From: Pseudomonas asiatica
Lineage (GTDB): Bacteria; Pseudomonadota; Gammaproteobacteria; Pseudomonadales; Pseudomonadaceae
Assembly: GCF_040214835.1 (NCBI RefSeq)
Contig: NZ_CP157874.1
Location: 872,001-936,000, forward strand
Direction: 5' to 3'
DNA length: 64,000 nucleotides
Shown: positions 1 through 8,521 of the stretch, in pieces
Position numbering within the stretch: the first letter of the stretch is position 1
How the letters are laid out: each line of letters starts with the position of its first letter
Translations under genes and position numbers: made by a program
Notes under the pieces: model-generated
Told to the model about the DNA's origin: nothing
Seen by the model: the letters and a program-made list of their open reading frames with translations, nothing else
Databases searched by the model: none

Positions 1-583
1 TCTACAGCTACCTAATTGACAGCATAGGACCTGGGTTCGCCAGGGTCGCCATGTCCGACTTTTCGCAGTTCTTGCAACTTCCGCGGACACCGCCAATCAG
101 TCTTCGGGTTCGCGTATTGAACGCGGTTTGCCACGGGTGCGGCAATTCGACTTATGGTCAAGGTGTCGTGCGTGCGTTATGGAACGGCTCAGACACTCAT
201 ACGGTATGAGCGCATTTGCCGCCTGTTCAGGGCTGTTCGGGACACATCTGCCGCTTTTGCACATGCCAGACTGTTCATTTGCTCGCCACACTCTTGTGAA
301 GTTGTGAAAACCGTTTTTTCACGCTCTTTTGGAGACGTGAACCTCAAAAGGGGACTGCGCGATGGCAACCCGCAGGTTCATGCAGTGTGAAGGGCCGGAA
401 AAGCAGGCACGACAGCCGATGCAAGACCTGAGTGGAAGGCTCTCTGTGGGCGAAGCGTTGAAGTTGCCGGGGTCAATCGGCGAGTGCGGGGCCCGATCAG
501 GAGACGTCCTTATAATCGGGGGGAGATTATAGCGATGTCGCGGGCAGAAATGTCGCCATTCGTGGTTTTTATTGCAGCGTTTG
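1..583. other. Gene-poor leader region, no convincing CDS
   Basis: I see no convincing gene here. Its main landmark is a 7-bp inverted repeat at 511-517 and 525-531 (TATAATC / GATTATA). Each arm contains a perfect TATAAT hexamer, one reading right and one reading left. The leftward one (526-531) could be the -10 of a promoter with a long untranslated leader for a gene beyond the left edge, but I see no good -35. A 56-codon open frame at 363-533 has an upstream AAAAGGGGA, but it uses many codons rare in this genome (AGG, GGA, TCA) and I do not call it a gene. Confidence 0.4.
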
Positions 584-817
584 TCAGGCCGCGAGGATGC
601 GCTGGTGCCAGCGGCGGCTTGCGCGGGCGCAAACCCGGGCACTGGCGGGCAGTTCGCCGCCCAGCCAGGCGAGCTGGATTTCGCCGATCTGGACCCAGCC
701 GCTGCCGCTGGGCGCCTGGCTGCATTGCTTGAAGGCCAGGCATTTGCCGTTCGCGTCGAGGCGGGCATAGGTGTTGTGGCGCGGGCGTTGGAAGAGCAGG
801 GTCCAGAGCGAGGCCAT
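584..817 (-). CDS. Small conserved-looking hypothetical protein (77 aa)
   Basis: I do not recognise a named family. The 77-residue product begins MASLWTLLFQRPRHN and has a central segment WVQIGEIQLAWLGGELP that reads like a folded, coding-selected protein rather than a shadow frame. Nothing larger occupies the opposite strand. There is no signal peptide or membrane helix. The ribosome site before the ATG is weak (AGGA, about 9 nt upstream). It is transcribed leftward, divergent from the yajG-like gene. It could be a short cytosolic protein restricted to Pseudomonas. Function unknown. Confidence 0.55.
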   Translation of the reverse strand: MASLWTLLFQRPRHNTYARLDANGKCLAFKQCSQAPSGSGWVQIGEIQLAWLGGELPASARVCARASRRWHQRILAA

Positions 818-963
818 GGCAGCGAGTCCTGTGCGTTAGGGCTTGGCGCAAGGATAAGGGCGCGGCGATGAAACGATTGTGACAAGCGGGCCAGGCCGAT
901 GACTGGTCGATGCGTGGCTAGGTATACTGTGGGCCTTCGCCGCTTTTTTCTGGAGTAACGCGC

Positions 964-1548
964 ATGTTGCAACGTCTGTTGTTCGGTTTGATCGCCGTGG
1001 CCAGCCTCAGCCTGGTCGGTTGTGCCCACAGCCCGCAACAACTCAATCCGCAACCCACGCTCAAGGCCCAGCTCGCCCCGGTCGGCCATGGCCAGCCGGT
1101 AGTGGTCCGTGTGGTTGACGGCCGGGCCTCGCAGTCCCTGGGCACTCGCGGTGGCATGTACCCCGAGACCAGCACCATCAGCGTCAGCGGTAACGACATC
1201 GTGCCCAAGCTGCAGGCCCAGGCCGAAGCTGCCGTGCGCCTGCTCGGCTTCACCCCGACGCCGAACGCCTACAACGCGCCGCAGCTGACCGTGACCCTGG
1301 CCGAGCTGAAGTACCAGTCGCCGAAAGACAACCTGTACGTGACCGAGGCTACCATCGGCGCCACCTTCCGTGCCGACGTGTCCAATGGCGGCCGCCGCTA
1401 CAGTGGCCGTTACGGCGCTTCGCTGGACCAGCGTTTCGGCATGGCGCCGAACCAGGAAACCAACACCCAGCTGGTGGGCGATGTGCTGAGCGATGCCCTG
1501 ACCCGCATGTTCAAGGACCCGACCATCGGTCAAGTGCTGGGGCAGTAA
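964..1548 (+). CDS. yajG: YajG-family lipoprotein
   Basis: The protein is a 194-residue predicted outer-membrane lipoprotein. The N terminus is a lipoprotein signal peptide ending in a lipobox with the acylated cysteine at residue 20 (SLVGC). The rest matches the YajG lipoprotein family in length and layout: a beta-rich segment with a VVVRVVDGR motif, then a C-terminal stretch on duplicated Gly/Arg-rich strands. The family has no established enzymatic role. The gene stands alone, with GGAGTAA just before the ATG and a strong terminator directly after the stop codon. The family assignment is from sequence look and length, not from a search. Confidence 0.8.
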   Translation: MLQRLLFGLIAVASLSLVGCAHSPQQLNPQPTLKAQLAPVGHGQPVVVRVVDGRASQSLGTRGGMYPETSTISVSGNDIVPKLQAQAEAAVRLLGFTPTPNAYNAPQLTVTLAELKYQSPKDNLYVTEATIGATFRADVSNGGRRYSGRYGASLDQRFGMAPNQETNTQLVGDVLSDALTRMFKDPTIGQVLGQ

Positions 1549-1569
1549 GCCTTCAGCTGTAAAACAAAG

Positions 1570-1602
1570 CCCGCTGCCTGTGTTCCAGGCAGCGGGTTTT
1601 TT
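1570..1602 (+). terminator. Rho-independent terminator after yajG
   Basis: A perfect 11-bp stem (CCCGCTGCCTG at 1570-1580 with CAGGCAGCGGG at 1586-1596) closes a 5-nt loop and is followed by TTTTTT. It sits about 20 nt after the lipoprotein stop codon. Confidence 0.93.
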
Positions 1603-1745
1603 GTTGTCTGTGCCCGCGAAGAGGCCGGCAAATCTTCATGCCATGCCAGATGAAATTTGATGACACTTTGTCGCCTGGGCCGGGCGTCTGGGCATGACTT
1701 GGGTAGAATGCCGGCCTTTGCCGTCGCTCATACCGAGGTTGCGTG

Positions 1746-2006
1746 ATGTCCTTGCAAGTGCTCTGGGGGTTCCTGGCCGCCCACCCGACCAAGCTGATCA
1801 ATCTGCTGGCGTTGCTGCTGACCTGCCCGGGCGGGTTGCTGCTGCACAGTGCACGGCGGCGCGAGGCCGAGACCCGCGAATACATGGCGGTGGACGAGGG
1901 GGTGGTGGACGCGTTCGACCTGCGGGTGCCGCGCTACTTCTACATTCTCGGTTTTTCGTGCCTGGCGATGGCGCTGCTGTTGTCCTGGTTCAGTACCTGG
2001 ATTTGA
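1746..2006 (+). CDS. Hypothetical inner-membrane protein (86 aa)
   Basis: I do not recognise a named family. The 86-residue product has two likely membrane helices, around residues 12-33 and 66-86, separated by a charged loop rich in Arg and Glu (HSARRREAETREY). GAGG at 1735-1738 lies 7 nt before the ATG at 1746; an in-frame GTG three bases earlier is possible. The coding frame ends 9 nt before a REP pair. It is probably a small inner-membrane protein with the loop in the cytoplasm, by the positive-inside rule. Function unknown. Confidence 0.65.
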   Translation: MSLQVLWGFLAAHPTKLINLLALLLTCPGGLLLHSARRREAETREYMAVDEGVVDAFDLRVPRYFYILGFSCLAMALLLSWFSTWI

Positions 2007-2014
2007 GATTTCAG

Positions 2015-2116
2015 GGCCGCTTTGCGGCCCATCGCGACACAAGGCCGCTCCTACAGGTATGCGCGATCCCTTGTAGGAGCGGCCTTGTGTCGCGATGGGC
2101 TGCAAGGCTGCCCTAG
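2015..2116. repeat. REP pair, GGCC-TTGTGTCGC type
   Basis: Two inverted copies of a P. putida-type REP unit with the core AGGAGCGGCCTTGTGTCGCG face each other around a short spacer. Each is extended by a GGGCCGC/GCGGCCC-like outer arm. The pair lies between two convergent genes, where such elements often form a double hairpin. Confidence 0.9.
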
Positions 2117-2122
2117 GATCAC

Positions 2123-3292
2123 TCAGGCAACCGGTGTCTGCTGCCTGACCTGGTACTGGTTGCGCACCGGTGTCGCATACTGCAACACCAGGTACGGCCG
2201 CTGCTCCTCGGGGCAGGCATCCAGGCGGCGTTGCCATTCTTCCTTGGCCCGGGCCAGCTCATCAGCCGGGAACACCTTCTCGGCGCTCGGCACCTGCAGC
2301 GCCTCATCCTTGCCATCCCACATCGCATAGGCCAGGTAGTGCACCGGGAACAGCCGGTAGCCACCGAGGATCTGCCGGTCGATTTCCACTGCCAGCTGCT
2401 TGGTGTCCTCGTGGTACTCGGTCACCGGCGGGGCGAAGTTGATGTGCACCCGGCCCTTGTAGCCGGTAATGCCCTTGGCGATGCTGTTGTCGTCCTCGCC
2501 CGGCGCCTTCTTGTAGGTGCCGGTGGTGGCGCGGATGTACAGCTCGCGGGCCTTGGCCTGGTCGCACGGGTCATATTCGTAGCTGATCGAAACCGGTGTC
2601 AGGTTCAGGCTCTGGATCACCGCGCCGAACGGCTCGTCCTTGCGGCTCATGTGGAACATCTTGAGGATCGCCGAATCGGTGCGGTCGTCACCGTCCTTGG
2701 CCCGGCCTTCGGCCTGGGCGATCCAGATCGATGTGGCGTCGTTGCGGATCGAATGGTTGATGTAGGCCGAGAGCAGCTGGTAGGCCGCCAGCTTTTCGCG
2801 GCGCCCACTGATCGAGCGGTGCACGATGAAGCTCTTGTTCAGGCGCATCATGTCGCTGACAAACGGCTTTTGCAGCAGGTTGTCGCCAATCGCGATGCGC
2901 GGCGTGGGCAGGCCGGCGTGGTACACCGCGTAGTTGACGAAGGCCGGGTCCATGACGATGTCACGGTGGTTGGCCAGGAACAGGTAGGCGGTGCCGGCCT
3001 TGAGCTGCTCCACGCCCGAATAGGTGACGCCGTCGGTGGCGCGGTCGATGGTCTGGTCGACGTAGTACTCGACTTTGTCCTGCAAGGTCGAGACACAGGT
3101 GACACCGGCGAATTCCTTGCGCAGGCGGCGGGCGATCAGCGGTTTGAGCAACCAGCCGAGAGCACCGGCCGCACGCGGGAAGCGGAAGTGGGTGAGGATA
3201 TCGAGGAATGCCGGGTCGCTGAGCAGGCGTGCCAGAACGGCAGGGACCTCAGCGTCGTCGTACGGTCGGATGGCATCGAATTCGCCCATCAT
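2123..3292 (-). CDS. Glycerol acyltransferase-family protein
   Basis: The 389-residue protein belongs to the phospholipid/glycerol acyltransferase superfamily (PlsC-like), which transfers acyl chains to lysophospholipid or glycerol-phosphate acceptors. The signature block is LFLANHRDIVMDPAF, where the catalytic His is followed by Asp at spacing +2 and +6 rather than the standard HX4D, a variant form. FIVHRSISGRRE and IWIAQAEGRAKDG resemble the second and third acyltransferase motifs. I chose the ATG at 3292 because AAGAGAG precedes it; a 34-codon upstream extension is open but has no ribosome site. There is no signal peptide. It is a single-gene unit, and the substrate is not predictable. Confidence 0.78.
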   Translation of the reverse strand: MMGEFDAIRPYDDAEVPAVLARLLSDPAFLDILTHFRFPRAAGALGWLLKPLIARRLRKEFAGVTCVSTLQDKVEYYVDQTIDRATDGVTYSGVEQLKAGTAYLFLANHRDIVMDPAFVNYAVYHAGLPTPRIAIGDNLLQKPFVSDMMRLNKSFIVHRSISGRREKLAAYQLLSAYINHSIRNDATSIWIAQAEGRAKDGDDRTDSAILKMFHMSRKDEPFGAVIQSLNLTPVSISYEYDPCDQAKARELYIRATTGTYKKAPGEDDNSIAKGITGYKGRVHINFAPPVTEYHEDTKQLAVEIDRQILGGYRLFPVHYLAYAMWDGKDEALQVPSAEKVFPADELARAKEEWQRRLDACPEEQRPYLVLQYATPVRNQYQVRQQTPVA

Positions 3293-3414
3293 GCTCTCTT
3301 GTTGGAAACGGCTAGGGTAATAAGGTAGGGACGGGCTCCGAAAAACGGCTCGGACACACACAGGCCCTGTAAACAGACCGGCAATTATACGCATAAGTCA
3401 CCCCGGAGGCCGCG

Positions 3415-3597
3415 ATGCTGGAAACTGCTATCTACGATTGCCCTTATTGTGGCGAAGAAGTCGAAACCACGGTGGACCTGTCCGGTGGCGATCAGGAGTA
3501 CATCGAGGACTGCCAGGTATGCTGCAAGCCTATCCGCTTCGTGCTGCAAGTTCATGGCGAGGAGTGGATGCTGGATGTATTCGGTGAGAATGACTGA
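3415..3597 (+). CDS. CPXCG motif-containing cysteine-rich protein
   Basis: A 60-residue protein with two zinc-finger-like cysteine pairs, CPYCG at residues 9-13 and CQVCC at residues 33-37, matching the small 'CPXCG motif' family of gammaproteobacteria. The rest is acidic (IEVETTVDLSGG-type beta strands). It probably binds one zinc ion. Function unknown. Its TGA overlaps the ATG of the DUF2007 gene by one base (TGATG), so the two are translationally coupled. Confidence 0.85.
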   Translation: MLETAIYDCPYCGEEVETTVDLSGGDQEYIEDCQVCCKPIRFVLQVHGEEWMLDVFGEND

Positions 3598-3857
3598 TGC
3601 AGCGCATCTACGAACCGGAAAGCCTGCTCGAGGCTGAAATGCTGGCGGGCATGCTTGCCAGCGAGGGGATCGAGGCACACCTGGTTGGCCGTGACCTGGT
3701 CGGTGCTGCCGGTGAGCTGCCGATGCAGGGTTTGCTGGGGCTTGCCGTGGCTGATGAGCAGGCCGAGTACGCACGGCAGCTGATCGATGCGTACAATGAC
3801 GCCCAGCCACTGGTTGGCGACGAACCGGAGAGTTTCCCCGGTACCTTGATCTGCTAG
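3597..3857 (+). CDS. DUF2007-type putative signal-transducing protein
   Basis: The 86-residue product starts MQRIYEPESLLEAEMLAGMLASEGI, the typical opening of DUF2007 proteins, which have a ferredoxin-like fold resembling PII signal proteins. The motif GLAVADEQAEYARQLI follows. It overlaps the preceding CPXCG gene by one base, and together they form a two-gene unit that continues 15 nt later into the SRAP gene. No enzymatic residues are visible. Function is unknown; the 'signal transducing' label is only a family name. Confidence 0.82.
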   Translation: MQRIYEPESLLEAEMLAGMLASEGIEAHLVGRDLVGAAGELPMQGLLGLAVADEQAEYARQLIDAYNDAQPLVGDEPESFPGTLIC

Positions 3858-3872
3858 GTTCTGAATTCGCCC

Positions 3873-4493
3873 ATGTGTGGACGTTACGCCCTGTTTCGCT
3901 GGCCCCAGGCTCTTGCCAGTCTGCCGGGCTTTCCCGTTGGCCAGCCCGCCCAATGGAACATCTCGCCCGGGGCTTCGGTGCTGATCCAGCGCCAGCTCGG
4001 CGGCCAGCTGCAACTGGCCAGGGCGCGCTGGGGGCTGACTCCGGCGTGGCTCACCGACCTGTCCCGTACCCCCGCCCATGCCCGCGCCGAAACCCTGGCC
4101 GAGCAGCCGATGTTTCGCGACGCGTTTCGCCAGCGCCGCTGCCTGATGCCGGCCAACGGCTTTTACGAATGGCGCGGTAGCGTGCGCAAGCGCCCGTACT
4201 GGCTGACCCCGGGGGAGGGCGCATCGCTGTACTTCGCCGCCGTGTGGGAGGCCTACCCGGTGCAGGACCAGGTTTGGCTGAGTTGTGCGGTGGTGACCCA
4301 GGCGGCGATGAGCCAGCGTCGACCGCTGATACTGGACGAGGCGGGGCAGGCGGCCTGGCTTGACCAGGACACGCCGCTGGCCCGCCTGCATGAGTTGCTG
4401 GCCAGCCCGCCGGCGACGTTGCGCGAGCGGGCACTGGCGCATTTCGTCAATGACCCGAAGCTGGATGCGCCGGAGTGCCTGACCCCGGCCTGA
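3873..4493 (+). CDS. Divergent SRAP (YedK/HMCES-like) protein
   Basis: SOS-response-associated peptidase family protein of 206 residues. YedK/HMCES proteins use Cys2 to form a thiazolidine DNA-protein crosslink with abasic sites in single-stranded DNA. Cys2 is present (MCGRYALF) and so is the Glu of GFYEW (residue 99). The conserved NARAET block reads HARAET here, with His69 in place of Asn. The usual HDRMP block reads SQRRP, so the conserved catalytic His is replaced (about Ser147). It may crosslink but release poorly, or have another role. It follows the DUF2007 gene by 15 nt, so co-transcription is likely. Confidence 0.85.
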   Translation: MCGRYALFRWPQALASLPGFPVGQPAQWNISPGASVLIQRQLGGQLQLARARWGLTPAWLTDLSRTPAHARAETLAEQPMFRDAFRQRRCLMPANGFYEWRGSVRKRPYWLTPGEGASLYFAAVWEAYPVQDQVWLSCAVVTQAAMSQRRPLILDEAGQAAWLDQDTPLARLHELLASPPATLRERALAHFVNDPKLDAPECLTPA

Positions 4494-4502
4494 TGTATGG
4501 CT

Positions 4503-4588
4503 GTGCCGGCCTCTTCGCGGCTGAAGCCGCTCCTACAACGATCGCATTATCCCTGTAGGAGCGGGTTCACCCGCGAAGGGGCCGGCAC
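4503..4588. repeat. REP pair with mismatched loop types
   Basis: Two inverted REP units lie between the SRAP and M48 genes. The left unit reads (reverse strand) GGAGCGGCTTCAGCCGCGAA and the right one GGAGCGGGTTCACCCGCGAA. Both are flanked by GTGCCGGCC / GGCCGGCAC outer arms. The inner loops differ between the partners, unlike most pairs in this window. Confidence 0.88.
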
Positions 4589-4672
4589 AGGCGACGAAAA
4601 TCTTCCCTGCGGCTATGGCGGCCCCAAGCGACTCGGCCTACGATACGGCGCATGTAGAAAGGGAGTGTTTTC

Positions 4673-5488
4673 ATGCGTAAGTCTTTTGTCGTCAGCCTGT
4701 TGAGCGCTGGCATCCTGCTAGCCGGCTGCCAGGCGGTGAATACCACCAGCGGCGGCGCTGTCGGCGTCGAGCGCCAGCAGTACATGTTCAGCATGCTCTC
4801 GACCGATGAGGTCAACCAGATGTACGCCCAGTCGTACCAGCAGACCCTGGGTGAAGCATCGAACAAAGGCGTGCTCGACAAGTCCAGCGCTGTTGCCAAG
4901 CGTGTGCAGGTAATTGCCAACCGCCTGATCGCCCAGACCCCCAAGTTCCGCCCGGATGCCGCGCAATGGGACTGGGAAGTGAACGTGATCAAGAGCGACG
5001 AGCTCAACGCCAACTGCGGCCCTGGCGGCAAGATCATCGTCTACACCGGGCTGATCGATCAGCTCAAGCTCAACGATGCGGAAATTGCTGCGGTGGTGGG
5101 CCACGAGATCGCCCACGCCCTGCGTGAGCACAGCCGCGAGGCGATGTCCAAGGCGTATGGCGTGGAAATGGCGCGCCAGGGCGCCGGTGCCCTCTTTGGC
5201 CTCGGCCAGGGTAGCATGGCCATGGCCGATACCGTGGTGAACTATGCCATGACCCTGCCCAACAGCCGGGCCAACGAGAACGAAGCCGACCTGATCGGCC
5301 TGGAACTCTCGGCGCGTGCCGGTTACGACCCGAATGCCGCGATCACCCTGTGGAACAAGATGAGCCAGGCTTCCGAAGGCGCACCGCCTGAGTTCATGAG
5401 CACTCACCCGGCGTCCCAGAGCCGCATTGCTTCGTTGCAGGCGGCCATTCCGAAGGTGATGCCGCTGTATCAGGCGGCCAAGAAGTAG
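4673..5488 (+). CDS. M48-family lipoprotein metalloprotease (LoiP/YggG-like)
   Basis: A 271-residue zinc metalloprotease anchored as a lipoprotein (lipobox LLAGC, Cys19). The HExxH motif is HEIAH at residues 144-148, and the third ligand is in the ENEAD block near residue 204. The length and single catalytic domain without TPRs fit LoiP/YggG rather than BepA. LoiP is an outer-membrane metalloprotease in E. coli; a role in envelope protein quality control here is inference. GGGAG precedes the ATG. The gene is flanked by REP pairs on both sides and appears monocistronic. Confidence 0.88.
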   Translation: MRKSFVVSLLSAGILLAGCQAVNTTSGGAVGVERQQYMFSMLSTDEVNQMYAQSYQQTLGEASNKGVLDKSSAVAKRVQVIANRLIAQTPKFRPDAAQWDWEVNVIKSDELNANCGPGGKIIVYTGLIDQLKLNDAEIAAVVGHEIAHALREHSREAMSKAYGVEMARQGAGALFGLGQGSMAMADTVVNYAMTLPNSRANENEADLIGLELSARAGYDPNAAITLWNKMSQASEGAPPEFMSTHPASQSRIASLQAAIPKVMPLYQAAKK

Positions 5489-5499
5489 TTGCTGAAAAT

Positions 5500-5604
5500 G
5501 GGGCCGCTTTGCGGCCCTGTCGCGACACAAGGCCGCTCCTACAAGGGATAGCGTATTCCTTGTAGGAGCGGCCTTGTGTCGCGACGGGCTGCGCAGCAGC
5601 CCCC
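5500..5604. repeat. REP pair, GGCC-TTGTGTCGC type
   Basis: Two inverted copies of the AGGAGCGGCCTTGTGTCGCG unit with GGGGCCGC/GCGGCCC outer hairpins, placed between the convergent M48 protease and GDT1-family genes. Confidence 0.9.
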
Positions 5605-5614
5605 GCTTTCCGGG

Positions 5615-6199
5615 TTAGCCCACCCAGCCACTGGCTTTCATCGCCGAGTACACGGCCACGATCGCCAGCACGAAGAACGCCGTGGCCGCCAGGCGACGGA
5701 TCAGCGTCAGCGGCAGTTTGTCCGCCGCGAAGTTACCCGCCAAAACCACCGGCACGTTGGCAATCAGCATGCCCAGGGTGGTACCGATAATTACCATGAT
5801 CAGGTACGGATACTGTGCTGCCAGCATCACCGTGGCGACCTGGGTCTTGTCACCGATTTCAGCCAGGAAGAACGCGATCAGCGTGGTCAGGAACGGCCCG
5901 AAGCGGCGCGCCGGGTTCTCGTCGTCATCCATCTTGTCCGGAACCAGGGTCCACAGCGCAGTGGCGGTGAAGCTCGCCGCCAGGATCCAGTGCAGTGCCG
6001 AGTCGCTGAAGAAGCTGCCGACCCACGCGCCCACGGCACCGGCCGCAGCATGGTTGGCCAGGGTGGCGGCGATGATGCCGGCGATGATCGGCCAGGGCTT
6101 GCGGAAGCGGGCAGCGAGTATGAGCGCGAGCAATTGCGTCTTGTCGCCAATTTCGGCGAGGGCAACGATGGCGGTGGGGACCAACAGAGATTCCAGCAT
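5615..6199 (-). CDS. TMEM165/GDT1-family manganese transporter
   Basis: A 194-residue membrane protein of the UPF0016/GDT1 family with about six helices arranged as two homologous halves. Each half carries the signature E-x-G-D-K-T: AEIGDKTQL near residues 15-23 and AEIGDKTQV near residues 113-121. Bacterial members (MneA type) export Mn2+, and a Mn2+-sensing yybP-ykoY riboswitch lies directly upstream, which strongly supports manganese as substrate. The acidic linker between halves contains DKMDDDEN, a possible metal-contacting loop. It is transcribed leftward as a single gene. Confidence 0.92.
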   Translation of the reverse strand: MLESLLVPTAIVALAEIGDKTQLLALILAARFRKPWPIIAGIIAATLANHAAAGAVGAWVGSFFSDSALHWILAASFTATALWTLVPDKMDDDENPARRFGPFLTTLIAFFLAEIGDKTQVATVMLAAQYPYLIMVIIGTTLGMLIANVPVVLAGNFAADKLPLTLIRRLAATAFFVLAIVAVYSAMKASGWVG

Positions 6200-6239
6200 C
6201 AGGATTCCTACGGGGGCGGGTCGACACGGCTATGACACG

Positions 6240-6425
6240 TACAGCCTCCCCGCCCCGGGTAAGGTGTGCGTGTCATAGGTCTTGTCAAACCCTGGATCCG
6301 TCTATGCGGATCTCGCCATGCAGGCTGGCATGGTGGGTCGCACGCGCCATGGTCTGTGGACCAAGTATGTTGACGCGTACCGGGCGAGCTGGGCGCTCGC
6401 GGGAGACTACTCCCCTAGGACGGTG
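6240..6425 (-). promoter_or_regulatory. yybP-ykoY manganese riboswitch
   Basis: On the minus strand the leader of the GDT1-family gene carries the conserved yybP-ykoY blocks in order: AGGGGAGUAG (6416 downward), then the loop block CGUCAACAUACU, then GGGUUUGACAAGACC near 6294-6280. This class binds Mn2+ through the two juxtaposed conserved loops and turns on Mn export genes. Downstream of the aptamer, GACACG- and CGUGUC-containing segments around 6231-6275 can pair and probably form the expression platform. The 3' boundary is approximate. Confidence 0.93.
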
Positions 6426-6466
6426 CGGATTTTGCCTAGGCAAAACGCTTTCGGCAAGCGCTGTTT

Positions 6467-7465
6467 TTATCCGTGTGTTGCCTGGTAGATGCGGAAACCG
6501 TCCGCCTCGTCGCGTACCTGGCAGTTGCCCAGCGCCCCTTCGATCAGTGGCTGGTAGCGCAGGAAGCTGTTGGCAACCAGGCGCATTTCGCCACCTTTTC
6601 GCAGATGAACGGCCGATTTTTTCAGCAAGTTTTCCGATGCCTGATAGTTGGTGTGCACCCCGGTGTGGAACGGCGGGTTGCTCAGGATCAGGCTCAGCTC
6701 GGTCGGCGCCGCGTCGATGCCGTCGCCGCTGATCACTTCGCCTTCCAGACCATTAGCGGCCAAGGTCAGGCGGCTGGCGGCCACGGCGAAGGCATCCACG
6801 TCCAGCAGGGTCACCCGGTTTTGTGGATAACGGCGCTTGACCGTGGCGCCCAGCACCCCGGCACCGCAGCCGAAGTCCAGCACATGCCCGCTCGGCAGGC
6901 CGTCGAGGTGCTTGAGCAGCAGGGCGGTACCGCGATCGAGGCGGCCATGGCTGAACACACCGGGCAGGCTGACCACTTGCAGTGGGCCGTCTTCCAGGCT
7001 GAGCTCGAAGCGTTCGGCCAGGCTTTCCAGGGGCTTGGCTTCTGGCGCGTGCTCGATGGTCACCTGCCACAGCTGGCAATGGCGGGCGCTGTCGAGCTTG
7101 CGCGGCTTGCCAAAGGCCTGCAGCTGCTTGGCCGCGCCCTCGATGCCACCACGTTTCTCGCCAACCAGGTACAGCTCGCGGCCAGCCAGGCGCGAGGCCA
7201 GGGCATTGAGCAGGTAGGCGGCCAGTTCGCGGGACTTGGGCAGGAACAGCACGGCGCTGTCGAAAGCCACTTCAGGGGGCTCCACTGCATAGTGGCTGCG
7301 CCCGGCGAAGCGGCTTTCGAGCATGGCCTGGTCGCCCGCATGCCAGGTCCAGGCCCGGGCCTGGGGCAACTGGCCAAGCAGGCCGTCGGCGGGGGCGCCG
7401 GCGAGCAGCAGCGGGCCCTGGAACAGCTCTGCCTGGCGGAGCAACACTTCACTGCGCGGGTCCAT
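6467..7465 (-). CDS. rsmC: 16S rRNA (guanine-1207-N2)-methyltransferase RsmC
   Basis: The 332-residue enzyme methylates G1207 of 16S rRNA in the small subunit using SAM. RsmC has two homologous halves; the C-terminal half is catalytic. It shows the SAM-binding motif [12 protein letters not shown] near residue 195 and the amino-methyltransferase motif NPPFH near residue 262. The length fits the family. The start at 7465 ([15 protein letters not shown]) is the natural one, preceded by GGAGG. It lies upstream of the Mn riboswitch in the same direction but is a separate unit. Confidence 0.92.
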   Translation of the reverse strand: MDPRSEVLLRQAELFQGPLLLAGAPADGLLGQLPQARAWTWHAGDQAMLESRFAGRSHYAVEPPEVAFDSAVLFLPKSRELAAYLLNALASRLAGRELYLVGEKRGGIEGAAKQLQAFGKPRKLDSARHCQLWQVTIEHAPEAKPLESLAERFELSLEDGPLQVVSLPGVFSHGRLDRGTALLLKHLDGLPSGHVLDFGCGAGVLGATVKRRYPQNRVTLLDVDAFAVAASRLTLAANGLEGEVISGDGIDAAPTELSLILSNPPFHTGVHTNYQASENLLKKSAVHLRKGGEMRLVANSFLRYQPLIEGALGNCQVRDEADGFRIYQATHG

Positions 7466-7519
7466 GGACGACGCCTCCTGGAAAAAAGTGGCGCAGTGTA
7501 GCAGAGGCGGGCCTCGGGC

Positions 7520-8485
7520 TCAGCTGACCACGCGGCGTGGCTGCCCGGCGAAGAAGGCCTGGGCGTTCTCGCTGAGCTGGCCGACGATACGCTGGCGGGA
7601 CTCTACCGCGCCCCAGGCGCTGTGCGGGGTGATGATCAGGCGCGGGATGCCGGGTTCGAGCAGCGGGTTGCCATTGACCGGCGGCTCCACGCTCAGCACG
7701 TCGGTGGCGGCGCCGCCGAGGTGGCCACTGCGCAGGGCGGTGGCCAGCGCTTGCTCGTCGATCAGGCCGCCGCGGGCGGTGTTGACCACCAGCGCGTTGG
7801 GCTTGAGCAGGGCCAGTTCGCGGGCCCCGAGCATGTGTCGGGTGTGCTCGTTCAGCGGGCAGTGCAGGGTCAGGGCGTCGACTTGCGGCAGCAACTCGTC
7901 CAGCGGCAACCGGTCGGCGCGGTCCGGGCGGCCGGGGATCTGCCCGCTGAGCACGCGCATGCCAAAGGCTTCGGCCAGTCGCGCCACCGCGCCGCCCAGT
8001 TCACCGTGGCCGAGCAGGCCAAGGGTCTTGCCCTCCAGCTCGACGATGGGGAAGTCCAGCAGGCAGAACTGGCTGGCCTTGGCCCACTGGCCGTCGGCTA
8101 CCGCCTGGTTGTAGTCGCACAGGCGGGTGGCCAGGGCCAGCAGCAGGGCGAGGGTGTGCTGGGCGACGGACGGTGTGCCGTAGCCCTGGCAGTTGCACAC
8201 GGTGATGCCCTGAGCGCGCGCGGCCGCCAGGTCGACATTGTTGGTGCCGGTGGCGGCCACCAGGATCAGCTTCAGTTGCGGGTTGGCGGCCAGGGTCGCG
8301 GCGTCGAGCATGACCTTGTTGCTGACTACCGCCACCGCGCCCTGCAGGCGTTCGGCGACCTGCTCCGGGCGGGTGGCGGCGAACAGTTCGAACTCGTCGA
8401 ACTGCTGCTTCAGGGGCGAGAGGTCGAGATCGCCCAGGTCCAGGGACTGGTGATCGAGAAACACGGCGCGACGCGGGCTGGGCAT
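7520..8485 (-). CDS. D-2-hydroxyacid dehydrogenase (hydroxypyruvate/glycerate type)
   Basis: The 321-residue NAD(P)-dependent enzyme probably interconverts hydroxypyruvate or glyoxylate with D-glycerate or glycolate. It shows the nucleotide-binding GLLGHGELGGAVARLA motif and the catalytic triad of the family: Arg in NTARGGLID, Glu in DVLSVEPP, and His in TPHSAWGA. I placed the start at 8485 (MPSPRRAVFLDHQ) with CGGAG upstream; an earlier ATG runs through a REP element and is unlikely. A 54-nt gap separates it from rsmC downstream. The exact substrate cannot be fixed from the sequence. Confidence 0.87.
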   Translation of the reverse strand: MPSPRRAVFLDHQSLDLGDLDLSPLKQQFDEFELFAATRPEQVAERLQGAVAVVSNKVMLDAATLAANPQLKLILVAATGTNNVDLAAARAQGITVCNCQGYGTPSVAQHTLALLLALATRLCDYNQAVADGQWAKASQFCLLDFPIVELEGKTLGLLGHGELGGAVARLAEAFGMRVLSGQIPGRPDRADRLPLDELLPQVDALTLHCPLNEHTRHMLGARELALLKPNALVVNTARGGLIDEQALATALRSGHLGGAATDVLSVEPPVNGNPLLEPGIPRLIITPHSAWGAVESRQRIVGQLSENAQAFFAGQPRRVVS

Positions 8486-8521
8486 GAAGTTCTCCGAGGC
8501 TGGGCGGGATTTCGGTGTCGC

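Noticed and set aside
363..533. A 56-codon plus-strand frame with a good AAAAGGGGA site.
   Set aside because: Codon use is unlike the neighbours and there is no recognisable motif.
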